A stretch of DNA of 64,000 bases from Cyanobacteria bacterium FACHB-DQ100 (GTDB taxonomy: Bacteria > Cyanobacteriota > Cyanobacteriia > Leptolyngbyales > Leptolyngbyaceae): positions 744,001-808,000 of the forward strand of contig JACJNW010000028.1 of NCBI GenBank assembly GCA_014695195.1, read 5' to 3'. This document shows positions 28,691-37,000 of this stretch, in pieces. A model generated the notes under the pieces. That model ran no database searches, was not told the DNA's origin, and saw only the letters and a program-made list of their open reading frames with translations. Position 1 is the first letter of the stretch, and the number at the start of each line of letters is the position of its first letter. Made by a program: the position numbers and the translations under genes.

Positions 28691-30904
28691 CTATTTCGAC
28701 AGTTCGATCGATCGTTTAACCAATCCTTCTGCCGTGATGCCGTTAACTGCCATCAGTTCCCCAGCCGTTGCAGTCGTTTCACCCCGCTTCCAGGCAAACG
28801 TATCGCGCTTCGCGGTACTCCGGAGCATAATCGGCTCTAGCATTCCGCTTGCACCTCCTGTCACCCCGATCAGTGCGTCGCCACCGAACAAGGTTTCAAA
28901 CGTTGCATCGTCGATAAATCCGCCATCTGGATCTGAGCAAATCTCCCAAGCGACATCACTGGCACGATACAGCCGTCGCGGATTCACCACTGACACAATT
29001 CGCACTCCAAACCCTTGCGATTCCAAAGTCGAAGCGGCAGCAAACACAGGGTTAAGCGTCATATCCCCGATCACCGCAAACACGATCGTTTTCGATCCCG
29101 TAGATTCATGCAGCACGATCGCACCCTGCTCGATCGCTTGTCGAGTCTGCTCAAACGTTGTCCGAATCGGTAACGGTGACTTACTTGCGGTAATCACAAT
29201 TCCTTTATTTTTCGTCGTCAGCGCCCATTCGTAACAGGCTTGAATGCTGTTCGCATCGGGTGGGAACAACGGAAATACGTTGCCGTTTCGCATCATTGCA
29301 GCAAAATACGCTTCGATTTCGGGGCGTTGGTGTGTCCAGCCATTGCGACCTTGCTCTAATGCGCCAGCCGTAAATAAGGTAATGGTCGAAGGTGTAGAAC
29401 GGCGTAATTCTGCCATCGCTTGCGTCACCGTTTGCCAAATCGGTAAACCATTGATCGCAAACGATTCATAAGAACACCACAGCGATCGACTTCCCATGAG
29501 TGCCAATCCTGCTGCCAGTCCCGCACAAGCATCTTCACTCAGCGGCTCATACACTTGACCATTCGGCGCTTGATGGTAGAGCGAATCTTCAGTCGGGTGA
29601 ATAATCTTCAGCGCTTGGTTAATATTGGCGATTCCCGAAGCTTCGTTTCCGTCTGCATTGGTGACGAGAAAAGCACGATCGACCTGGCCCACATGCCCCA
29701 CCAATCGACCCATTGCCGTGGTTGAAACCTTAGCATCACCCCCAACCGCATATTCTTCAAGCGGCAACTGTCCTAAGTCTGGTAGAGTGCGCTCAAATTC
29801 AGTCACGACCGTTTTACTTGCCGATCCGCCGCCGGCTCGTTCACAGTTCGATCGCACCAGTTCCCAAGCTTCTGGAGTTAGAGCACGGGCTTTCAGTGCA
29901 GCGATAATGTCTTCGTTCTCCAAAGTATGCTGTGCGTAAAGGTTGTGAGACTTCGACCCTTTAGCGTGAACCCCTGCGCCTTTAAGCTGCTTGATGATGA
30001 ACACCGTTAACTGACCGCCGAGCGCTAGTGTTGCGGCTTTGTCGGCAGCAGTCAGAACGGCGTTCGCGAACTTGATGCGCTGTTCCAGCGAGAAAACGGT
30101 GCTATCAACGTAATCGCTGGGTTGATTGCGATCGTCAAAATCCTTCGCATCCACCAAGATCACATTCTCAAATCCGTTGCCCTTCCAGTATTCGATCATT
30201 TGCTCGTTGGTTTTGAGCGAGACCATGCTGTGATGCTCTTGCGAATAGCCGTTCCACACCAGCACCGGAAGGAAATTCGTCACGCCTGGAAATGCCGTAT
30301 TGAAGTGCGCCATCGAACTCATGATGTACGGCTCACCCAAGCCTCCGTCGCCCACCGTGAACGGGAAAAGTTTATCGCGGTGTAACAGCGCGGCTGACAT
30401 TGCGAAGTGTTGTCCCTGACCGAGCGGCCCTGCGGGCGCAAGAATGCCTGGAATAAAACCGGACAAGTGACCGAGCAAACCATGTTTTTCGCGGAAGCGA
30501 TCGCGCAGTTGCTGAACGGTTTCGATGCCCATATCTTCGAGGGAGCGATCGAGGAACATAGCGCTATAAAAGCCCGGTGCGTGGTGTCCGACTTCGGTAA
30601 TGATATTTTTGTGACCGAGCATCACGAATGCAGCATAGGCTTCGGCTTGGCTTGCAAACCCGCCCGGATGACCCGACGCTTTACTTGCAGTCATTTGCAG
30701 AATCAAGTAGCGCAGCGCGTCCGCAGCCAGAAGCGTTTGATAGCCTGCGGTCGGATCGGTTGGATCAGAAATAGCGGTTTGTCCGATTGCGATCGCAGAC
30801 GTTTTGCCATACGTCTCAAACCCTGGCACTGTATCGCTAAAGTATTGAATGCCTTCGGTAAAGGCGGGTTTGGTAGACGTTGGATTGGGAGTCACTGCGG
30901 TCAT
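28691..30904 (-). CDS. Transketolase-like thiamine diphosphate enzyme
   Basis: A 737-residue protein of the transketolase superfamily. Marks of the first (PP) domain are ASGHPG (76-81), GPLGQGQHFAMS (159-170) and GDGGLGEPY (185-193), the GDG of the ThDP/Mg site. The pyrimidine domain and the C-terminal domain follow (SLWCSYESFAINGLP, HQRPEIEAYFA, VSVVNPRRLY). It is longer than a standard transketolase (about 670), and the NGY motif after GDG recalls phosphoketolases. It probably transfers or cleaves ketose units, but substrate and pathway are uncertain. Confidence 0.75.
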   Translation of the reverse strand: MTAVTPNPTSTKPAFTEGIQYFSDTVPGFETYGKTSAIAIGQTAISDPTDPTAGYQTLLAADALRYLILQMTASKASGHPGGFASQAEAYAAFVMLGHKNIITEVGHHAPGFYSAMFLDRSLEDMGIETVQQLRDRFREKHGLLGHLSGFIPGILAPAGPLGQGQHFAMSAALLHRDKLFPFTVGDGGLGEPYIMSSMAHFNTAFPGVTNFLPVLVWNGYSQEHHSMVSLKTNEQMIEYWKGNGFENVILVDAKDFDDRNQPSDYVDSTVFSLEQRIKFANAVLTAADKAATLALGGQLTVFIIKQLKGAGVHAKGSKSHNLYAQHTLENEDIIAALKARALTPEAWELVRSNCERAGGGSASKTVVTEFERTLPDLGQLPLEEYAVGGDAKVSTTAMGRLVGHVGQVDRAFLVTNADGNEASGIANINQALKIIHPTEDSLYHQAPNGQVYEPLSEDACAGLAAGLALMGSRSLWCSYESFAINGLPIWQTVTQAMAELRRSTPSTITLFTAGALEQGRNGWTHQRPEIEAYFAAMMRNGNVFPLFPPDANSIQACYEWALTTKNKGIVITASKSPLPIRTTFEQTRQAIEQGAIVLHESTGSKTIVFAVIGDMTLNPVFAAASTLESQGFGVRIVSVVNPRRLYRASDVAWEICSDPDGGFIDDATFETLFGGDALIGVTGGASGMLEPIMLRSTAKRDTFAWKRGETTATAGELMAVNGITAEGLVKRSIELSK

Positions 30905-31116
30905 GCTTCACCTGCTACATCTGTAAATAGGGTCTAGACACTCTATGGTACACAGGCAATGGACGCTTGAGAATAAAGTGCAGTCGTCGGTATACCATAG
31001 ATTTTTATTGATGCTGATTTCGCGAAGGATAGAAAACGAAGCAGCGCTCTATGCGAAAGGTGCGATCGCATCAAAAGAAAATGCTACGCTCTCAACGGTA
31101 AAGGAGCGCGAATGTC

Positions 31117-32325
31117 ATGTCTCAAATCTCAATTTTCCTAAAAGATCTTTTCCGATTTATGCGGGCCTATTTTATCTATTTATTGCCGTCTGTATTCATT
31201 ATTTATCTAGTTTTGGAGTCCTATCAAATCGATTTTCGTCCTTATTACATTGCAGGAAAATCGGTTCTCTACGGTTTAGATCCATATATCAATCATGTGA
31301 CAAAACATCCTGAGTTCTTCGTTCCTGTGAATGCAGGAGAAGCACCTATGTCGGGATTTATTTACTTACCGATCGCCGCTTTATTTTTCACACCGCTTGC
31401 CCTATTTTCTTATTCAACGGCAAAGATCATCTACAGTTCGTTTATCTTAATTCTATTGTGGCTTCTTTTATTTGAGTTAGTTCGTCGAAGCAATTTCAAA
31501 ATTAAAGGAGAAGCACTACTATTTGCGATGACTTCTTTTCCTGTTCTTGCTGCATTTGAGCGAGGACAAATTGATATTCTTGTTTGCTATCTCACAATTT
31601 TAGGTTTCTTTTTACATCAGCAACATCGCCAGAGATTTCTAGCGGGGGCACTATTTGGATTAGCTTTTTGTATTAAGCTATTTCCTGCGATCGCCATTCT
31701 CTACTTCATTGCAAAACGCCAGGTTAGAGTCGTTCTCTACTCATTTGCTTCGATCGTAGTTCTACTGCTTGCACCCCTACCTATCCTGGGAAACTCTATC
31801 TATACAAGCTATCTCAAACGGATGTTGCCCGGAGTATTTGGAGGAATTACAAGCGAAGTACCGATCACAGTACATGGACAAGCGGTGATTAATCGTGTTG
31901 TGATGTCAGTCGATAGCACTGGATTACGAGTTACGCATGATTTTGTGCATGGATTTATGAATCCATTTTTGCGAGGAAAGCCGATCGCATCTTTAACCGT
32001 TGGATTCATTGCCTTTTTAATTTTGATGTATTACCTAAGACGCGAATCGGCTGAACATCAGTTCTTTTCGATCGTTAATTGTATTCATCTGTTCAATCCG
32101 CAAACCTGGATTATGGGAATTGTTTGGTTTATTCCGCTGTTTGTCCACTTATTTGGAAAAGCGAATCATTTAGGAAAGTTTGTTTTAATTCTGCCGCTGT
32201 TTATGCCTCCATTTCTAAACAGCAGCGGAATGCTAGCATACGCCGTCACGCTACTCTTTGCAATTCCGCAAATGCGAGAAAAACTCCTTGCAAAAGATGA
32301 CTATTATCAGTTGAATCAAGCCTAA
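31117..32325 (+). CDS. DUF2029/GT87-type polytopic membrane protein
   Basis: A 402-residue protein with about ten membrane helices and the GT87/DUF2029 marks: a periplasmic loop DFRPYYIAGKSVLYGLDPY, then SGFIYLPIAALFFTPL, ERGQIDILVCYLTILGF and GALFGLAFCIKLFPAIAIL. Members are lipid-linked-sugar mannosyl- or arabinosyltransferases in actinobacteria; the donor and acceptor here are unknown. The start ATG at 31117 has GGAG about 10 bases upstream. It is divergent from the transketolase-like gene. Confidence 0.8.
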   Translation: MSQISIFLKDLFRFMRAYFIYLLPSVFIIYLVLESYQIDFRPYYIAGKSVLYGLDPYINHVTKHPEFFVPVNAGEAPMSGFIYLPIAALFFTPLALFSYSTAKIIYSSFILILLWLLLFELVRRSNFKIKGEALLFAMTSFPVLAAFERGQIDILVCYLTILGFFLHQQHRQRFLAGALFGLAFCIKLFPAIAILYFIAKRQVRVVLYSFASIVVLLLAPLPILGNSIYTSYLKRMLPGVFGGITSEVPITVHGQAVINRVVMSVDSTGLRVTHDFVHGFMNPFLRGKPIASLTVGFIAFLILMYYLRRESAEHQFFSIVNCIHLFNPQTWIMGIVWFIPLFVHLFGKANHLGKFVLILPLFMPPFLNSSGMLAYAVTLLFAIPQMREKLLAKDDYYQLNQA

Positions 32326-32711
32326 CGTGGCTGTTTCTCGGCTTGATAGATATAAAACTTGCCCATCAAGCCAACCGTTTCTAACTGAAAAGCAGGTAAA
32401 TCCAGAAAAATCGGCAAATCTGGAATGATTGATCGCGTTGATAGTGTTGTGCTGTAGAGACTAAACAATCCGTAATTCTGGCGAGCAGTGCTTTGCAGAA
32501 TCAGTCGTTTCACCTGTGCCTGATTCTCTTGCACAAATCGAGGACACTGACTACGAATAAATTGCGGTGCTTCTTTACATCCTTGAGTTTTAACCTGCTC
32601 TAGCGCAAATTCGCCGAAAGCTGCTTCATCAGGATTGGTCAGAACCATGAGTCCTGCAAATCCAACCACACCTAACCCCAACACACCTAGGACAATTTGA
32701 GAAGTTTTCAT
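32322..32711 (-). CDS. DUF4359-like small exported protein
   Basis: A 129-residue protein from the ATG at 32711 (MKTSQIVLGVLGLGVVGFAG), which begins with one membrane helix. The later part has paired cysteines (TQGCKEAPQFIRSQCPRF) and QNYGLFSLYSTTL, consistent with the small DUF4359 family of cyanobacteria. A longer frame to 32837 is open but has a poor N-terminus. It ends four bases into the stop of the GT87 gene (convergent). Function unknown. Confidence 0.65.
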   Translation of the reverse strand: MKTSQIVLGVLGLGVVGFAGLMVLTNPDEAAFGEFALEQVKTQGCKEAPQFIRSQCPRFVQENQAQVKRLILQSTARQNYGLFSLYSTTLSTRSIIPDLPIFLDLPAFQLETVGLMGKFYIYQAEKQPR

Positions 32712-32804
32712 CACACACCACTTCGACTGTCGATCCAAGTTCTTTCGACGTTGTATCACGTTTACAAGTTCTCTGAATTTTTCATCAATCTTCGTTTCTT
32801 GTGC

Positions 32805-32810
32805 TATACT
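32805..32810 (+). promoter_or_regulatory. -10 element of tRNA-His
   Basis: TATACT lies 12 bases upstream of the tRNA 5' end, a good extended -10 context (TTGTGCTATACT). A -35 box could not be assigned with confidence. Confidence 0.5.
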
Positions 32811-32822
32811 AAGTATCGCAAT

Positions 32823-32896
32823 GGCGAGCGTAGCCAAGTGGTTAAGGCAGAGGATTGTGGTTCCTCCACTCGGGGGTTCGAGTCCCCTCGTTCGCC
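32823..32896 (+). tRNA. tRNA-His (GTG anticodon)
   Basis: The gene folds as a standard tRNA. The acceptor stem pairs GCGAGCG with CGTTCGC and has the extra G(-1) opposite C73 that marks tRNA-His. The anticodon loop is TTGTGGT (anticodon GTG), the T loop TTCGAGT has a five-pair stem, and no CCA is encoded (CTA follows). Its 3' part is duplicated at 40,326-40,372, showing use as an integration target. Confidence 0.97.
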
Positions 32897-32898
32897 CT
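32852..32898 (+). repeat. attL: left 47-bp direct repeat (tRNA-His 3' part)
   Basis: An exact 47-base copy, from GGATTGTGGTTCC in the anticodon arm through the tRNA 3' end CGTTCGCCCT, is identical to bases 40,326-40,372. Similarity continues after one mismatch (AGTTCTA versus GGTTCTA). This is the usual footprint of a tyrosine recombinase integrating at a tRNA, here with the intact tRNA rebuilt at the left. Confidence 0.93.
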
Positions 32899-32947
32899 AG
32901 TTCTAGAGATTCCCGGTTTAGCGATGGACTAAATCGGGACTAGAACT
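32899..32947 (+). terminator. Hairpin after tRNA-His
   Basis: Arms AGTTCTAG plus TCCCGGTTTAG pair with CTAAATCGGGACTAGAACT, with a four-base bulge on the left. It is likely to be the terminator of the tRNA and lies at the left border of the island. The right arm includes GGACTAAAT, a string also found near the right border. Confidence 0.6.
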
Positions 32948-32999
32948 AAGACCAAAAAAGAATATCTTGGAATCGGGTTAATCATCATCCTTATTGGGT

Positions 33000-33406
33000 T
33001 GTGACAAAAATCAGAATATCTGTGACAGAAATTTTGTCACAATTGTCACGGCTAGAGGGCTTGCTGGATAAGGGTTTCAGAAAGCCGTGACAAAGTCCAT
33101 TTTCATTCTGTCAAAGCTAGAAGCATTGCTGCACACAGGTTTCAGCTACTTTGTGACAAAAATTGCGATTTTTTTGCTCAAAATTTCCGAGTTTTTTATC
33201 TGGAGTTGGTACAGGCTGTATCCCTAATAAAAAACTAATCTTTTATAGAAAATGTTGTCTTTTTTGTCACAGGTAAGCCCAAACCTTTGTAGGGTAAGAG
33301 TTTGGGGTATGACAAAAGTGTGATAAAACGAGACAGTATTTTTGTCACAGCTCCTAAAATGCCCACGGCGCAAGAGTTGTAGCTGTGACAAAAATTTGTC
33401 ACAGCT
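33000..33406. repeat. Array of TGTGACA / TGTCACA boxes with inverted pairing
   Basis: Eight exact boxes occur: TGTGACA at 33000, 33021, 33152, 33384 and TGTCACA at 33035, 33265, 33343, 33397. Variants lie at 33044, 33086, 33109 and 33308. Two dyads are short (33021-33041 and 33381-33406, the latter with 12-bp arms AGCTGTGACAAA/TTTGTCACAGCT). Four further units are bounded by TGTCA and TGACA boxes starting 41-43 bases apart (33044/33086, 33109/33152, 33265/33308, 33343/33384); the units at 33044 and 33109 share about 50 bases of related sequence. Candidate transposase, replication or regulator binding sites. Confidence 0.85.
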
Positions 33407-33420
33407 ATTCAATCTCTCCA

Positions 33421-33510
33421 ATGACGATCGACGCTTGGCTTATTCTTCTGCTGATGCTTGGGTTAGTGGCTTGGGGGATTCTCTCGGAGCGGCGGGATTT
33501 GGGGAAGTGA
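33421..33510 (+). CDS. 29-residue single-helix membrane peptide
   Basis: The ATG ORF encodes MTIDAWLILLLMLGLVAWGI followed by a charged tail (SERRDLGK after a Leu). One membrane helix with an acidic N-terminus and basic/acidic tail is predicted. A near copy lies at 39062-39151 with mainly conservative changes (D/E, I/V, A/S, silent thirds), which argues that the sequence was selected as protein. A 26-bp palindrome of the TGTGACA array ends 14 bases before the ATG, so expression may be controlled there. It could be a type I-like toxin or a small regulatory peptide; no homology is claimed. Confidence 0.6.
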   Translation: MTIDAWLILLLMLGLVAWGILSERRDLGK

Positions 33511-33923
33511 TCAATTGAAGGCGCGATCGCAAGTTCAATTCTTCACAACCTTTGCTGGAACAATTCTGTAGGACTAGAACATTGCAGGCTTCGGTTTGCT
33601 AAGGGTGTTTGTGTTAAATGCTGGGAAGCTAAAACAATTACGAATCACCTTGGACTCTACGCTGCCCTCTTTTTCTCATGAAGCAAACCTTACACTTCGT
33701 ATCAAAAAGAACATTTTATTTGAATTTAGTATAAATTTAAACAGATCTTAAGATTCCTAGTTCCTCCTTGGGAACGTTGACAGCACGCTGTCACGGTGCT
33801 AAAGGCTCTTGCTGGTCGAATCTTGGTTCAATCCTTGGTAATTCCGGCCTTGATTGATCTAACTCATCAGCAGATTAGTCCCCCTACTCTGTTGGCTTTG
33901 ACAACTTTGCTTGACTAACCCTC

Positions 33924-34007
33924 ATGATCTACCTCCACTCAGGAATAGCTCGTCGAATAAAGCCAGGACGGCTAGTTGTGTTCCCCCTAAAACTCTTAGG
34001 AGGTTAG
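33924..34007 (+). CDS. Possible 27-codon upstream ORF
   Basis: An ATG ORF (MIYLHSGIARRIKPGRL, then a short tail ending LLGG) stops one base before the start of the large LOV/GGDEF/EAL gene. Its last codons contain the AGGAGG ribosome binding site of that gene. It could be a translated leader giving coupling, but nothing beyond position supports it. Confidence 0.25.
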   Translation: MIYLHSGIARRIKPGRLVVFPLKLLGG

Positions 34008-34008
34008 A

Positions 34009-37000
34009 ATGACTTCGGTTAGTTCTCACTTTCAAAACAGTGAGCAAGATTCAAGCCAATCTTGCTCGAAGCTAGCAGCAATATCCCAGCGGTGTCTTGC
34101 TGAGTGCCAGAAAATTAATCAAGCCCTACAGCAGGAATTAAGCGCTTGTGAGCGATCGAAGACAGCATTAGAGCAGTTACTTCAGGCAATCGTTGAGCTA
34201 ACCCCCTTACCAATTGCTCTGGCCTGTACAGAGAATCATCAAATTCTGCTGAAAAATGAACTCGTGCAGCCTTTATTCGGCATTCCAGATAGCGAGATTT
34301 TTGACAGGATCGAACCTGAGTATTACGCCAATCCTGCTAACCATGCTCAAATCCTGAACAAACTGCAAGACAAGGAACGGTTGATTCGCTATGAGCTTCA
34401 GCTAAAAACAGCACAGGGGGAGCTTCGAGATACGTTAGTCTCCGCTCAGACCGTTGAGTATGAGGAGCAACCGGCAATCCTCTGGATCTGGACGGACCTA
34501 ACGGAGCAGAGACAGCCCAGTGAGGCACCCCTAGCACAGAAAAAGCCAGAAACGGGGCTGCAACAGAGCGAAACTCAGTTCCGAGTAATTGCGGAGGCCG
34601 CTCCCATTTCCCTCACTGTTAGCCGTGTGACGGATGGACAGCTCCTGTATGCAAATCAACAGGCTGGGCAAACCTTTGGACTTCCTTGCAACCAGTTTGT
34701 CGGACGTACAGTCCTCGGTTTTTACAACAATGCCCTTGACCATCAAGCAATAGTTCAGCGACTTCTGCAAGAGGAATATATTTCTTACTATGAAGTGCAA
34801 GCTAGAAAAGCGGACAATACCCCCTTTTGGGCTGCTGGTTCTCTTCGACTCCTGACCTGGAATGATGAACCTGCGATTTTCAGTGCTTTTTATGACATTA
34901 CAGAACGTAAACAAGCCGAAATTGCTCTCCAGGCACAGGCGCACCAGCAGGCTACAGTGGCTCAATTGGGGCAACTAGCACTTGAATCGAGCAATCTCGC
35001 TCAGCTACTGGACGAAGCGGTCACTTTGATTGCTCAAGTTCTTGGAGTCACGCTGTGTGGAATTTGGCAACAGCTTTCCAATAACAGTACATTGTTGCTG
35101 CAAGCTGGCGTTGGCTGGCAAGAGGGACTCATTGGGTCTACCCTCGTTGGCACCCAGTCCAATTCCCACTTGGGGTATGCACTTCTTACACAGCAGCCTG
35201 TGCTAATCAAGGACTTTCGGACTGACACCCGATTTAGTGGTTCGCCCCTATTACATAATCACCCAGTTGTGAGCGGTGTAAGCCTTTCCATTTCTGGTCA
35301 GTCCCAGCCATTCGGTGTTTTAGGTTGCTTTACAGATAAGCTTCGCACCTTCACACCAGACGATCTTCACTTTTTACAGGCGATCACCAACATCCTGTCT
35401 AATTTCATTTCGCGCCAGCAGTCAGAAGAACGATTGCATTTGATGGAGCGGGCGATTAACGCTAGCAGTAACGGAATTGTGATCACTGATGCCAATCAAC
35501 CCAATAATCCAATCATTTATGTCAATCCAGCCTTTGAAGCAATTACTGGATACAAGGCAGCTGAAGTAATCGGTCAAAATTGTCGCTTTCTTCAAAGGGG
35601 CAATTTTGACCAACCTGCACTAGCCGTATTACGCTCTGCTATCAAGGCACAGGAAGAATGCCACGTGACTTTGCGAAATCACCACAAAGATGGCACGCTC
35701 TTCTGGAATGAACTGTATGTTGCACCAGTGTTTGATGCTGCGGGATGCCTGACTCACTTTGTGGGAGTACAAACTGATATCACTGAGCGCAAAGCAGCAG
35801 AAGAATTGCTGCGGCAACAGGAGGAACAGTATCGCCGCATCGTAGAGACGGCAACCGAGGGAATTTGGATGCTGGATGCAGACAGCAATACCAGTTTTGT
35901 GAATCAACAGACCGCGACCATGCTAGGCTACAGCCCCGATGAGATGCAAGGGAAGCCTTTGTTTGCCTTTATGGATGAGGAGGGCAAGACGCTTGCCAAT
36001 CTTTACTTAGAACGTCGCCGTCAGGGTGTTTGTGAAATGCACGATTTCAAGTTCCGCCGCAAAGATGGAGCAGACTTGTGGGCCATCCTTTCCACGGCTC
36101 CCTTATTTAATGAGCAAGGGAACTACATTGGTGCCTTAGGGATGCTTACCGATGTAACCGATCGAAGACGAGCCGAGATGGCTCTGCGGGAAAGTGAGCA
36201 ACGACTGAATAACATTCTTGGCTCACTCGAAGATGTGGTCTGGTCCGTTTCAGCCGCAACCAGGGAAACGCTTTATCTCAATCCTGCGGCGGAGAGGATT
36301 TACGGTCGGTCAATCGCAGAATTTTTTGACAACTCGAAACTATGGCTGGAGGTAGTTCACCCAGAGGATCAAAAGCGGGTTCGGATTACTGATAAAGCTT
36401 TGCTGAAGCAGAAAGGGTATGAATTGGAGTATCGAATTCTTCGACCTGATGGTAATGTGCGTTGGCTGCATGAGCGGTGCCACGTCGTTTATGATGCAGC
36501 TCGTAAACCCATCCGGATTGATGGCATTTCCACTGATATTACGGAGCGTAAGCAGCTGGAAGCCCAATTAGTGCATGAGGCTTACCACGATGCTCTGACT
36601 GGGCTGCCTAATCGGGTGCTGTTTATGGATCGGCTGAAGCAGGCGATCGCCCGCACGAAACGTCGCTCCAACCATCGATTTGCGGTGCTCTTTGTCGATC
36701 TCGATCGCTTTAAGGTGATCAATGACAGTCTGGGGCATTTAGTGGGCGATCAATTATTGATAGAGATTGCCAAACGCCTTGCAAGCTGTCTGGGTTCCGA
36801 GCAGACGATCGCTCGTTTAGGGGGAGATGAGTTTACGATTCTACTGGAGGCGATCAAGGACGAGAAAGATGCCACTCTGGTCGCTGAACATCTGCATCAG
36901 GCATTAAAATTACCGTTCAACTTGAATGGGTATGAGGTCCTTACCACGGCAAGTATTGGGATTGCATTGAGTGGGATAGGCTATACTCAGCCTGAGAACA

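Noticed and set aside
28623-29234. 203-residue plus-strand ORF opposite the transketolase-like gene
   Set aside because: Ser/Pro/Val-rich antisense frame without domain features; a shadow of the minus-strand gene.
33043-33161. The related ~50-bp units as a CRISPR array
   Set aside because: Only two units are similar over their interior, they are diverged, and no uniform repeat/spacer alternation or cas gene is present.
33021-33406. TGTGA...TCACA dyads as classical CRP sites
   Set aside because: CRP sites need six bases between half-sites; here the spacing is 10 or 11 and the boxes extend to TGTGACA with A/T runs.
36586-36942. Product-inhibition I-site of the GGDEF domain
   Set aside because: The RxxD position upstream of GGDEF reads GSEQ, so no canonical I-site is present.
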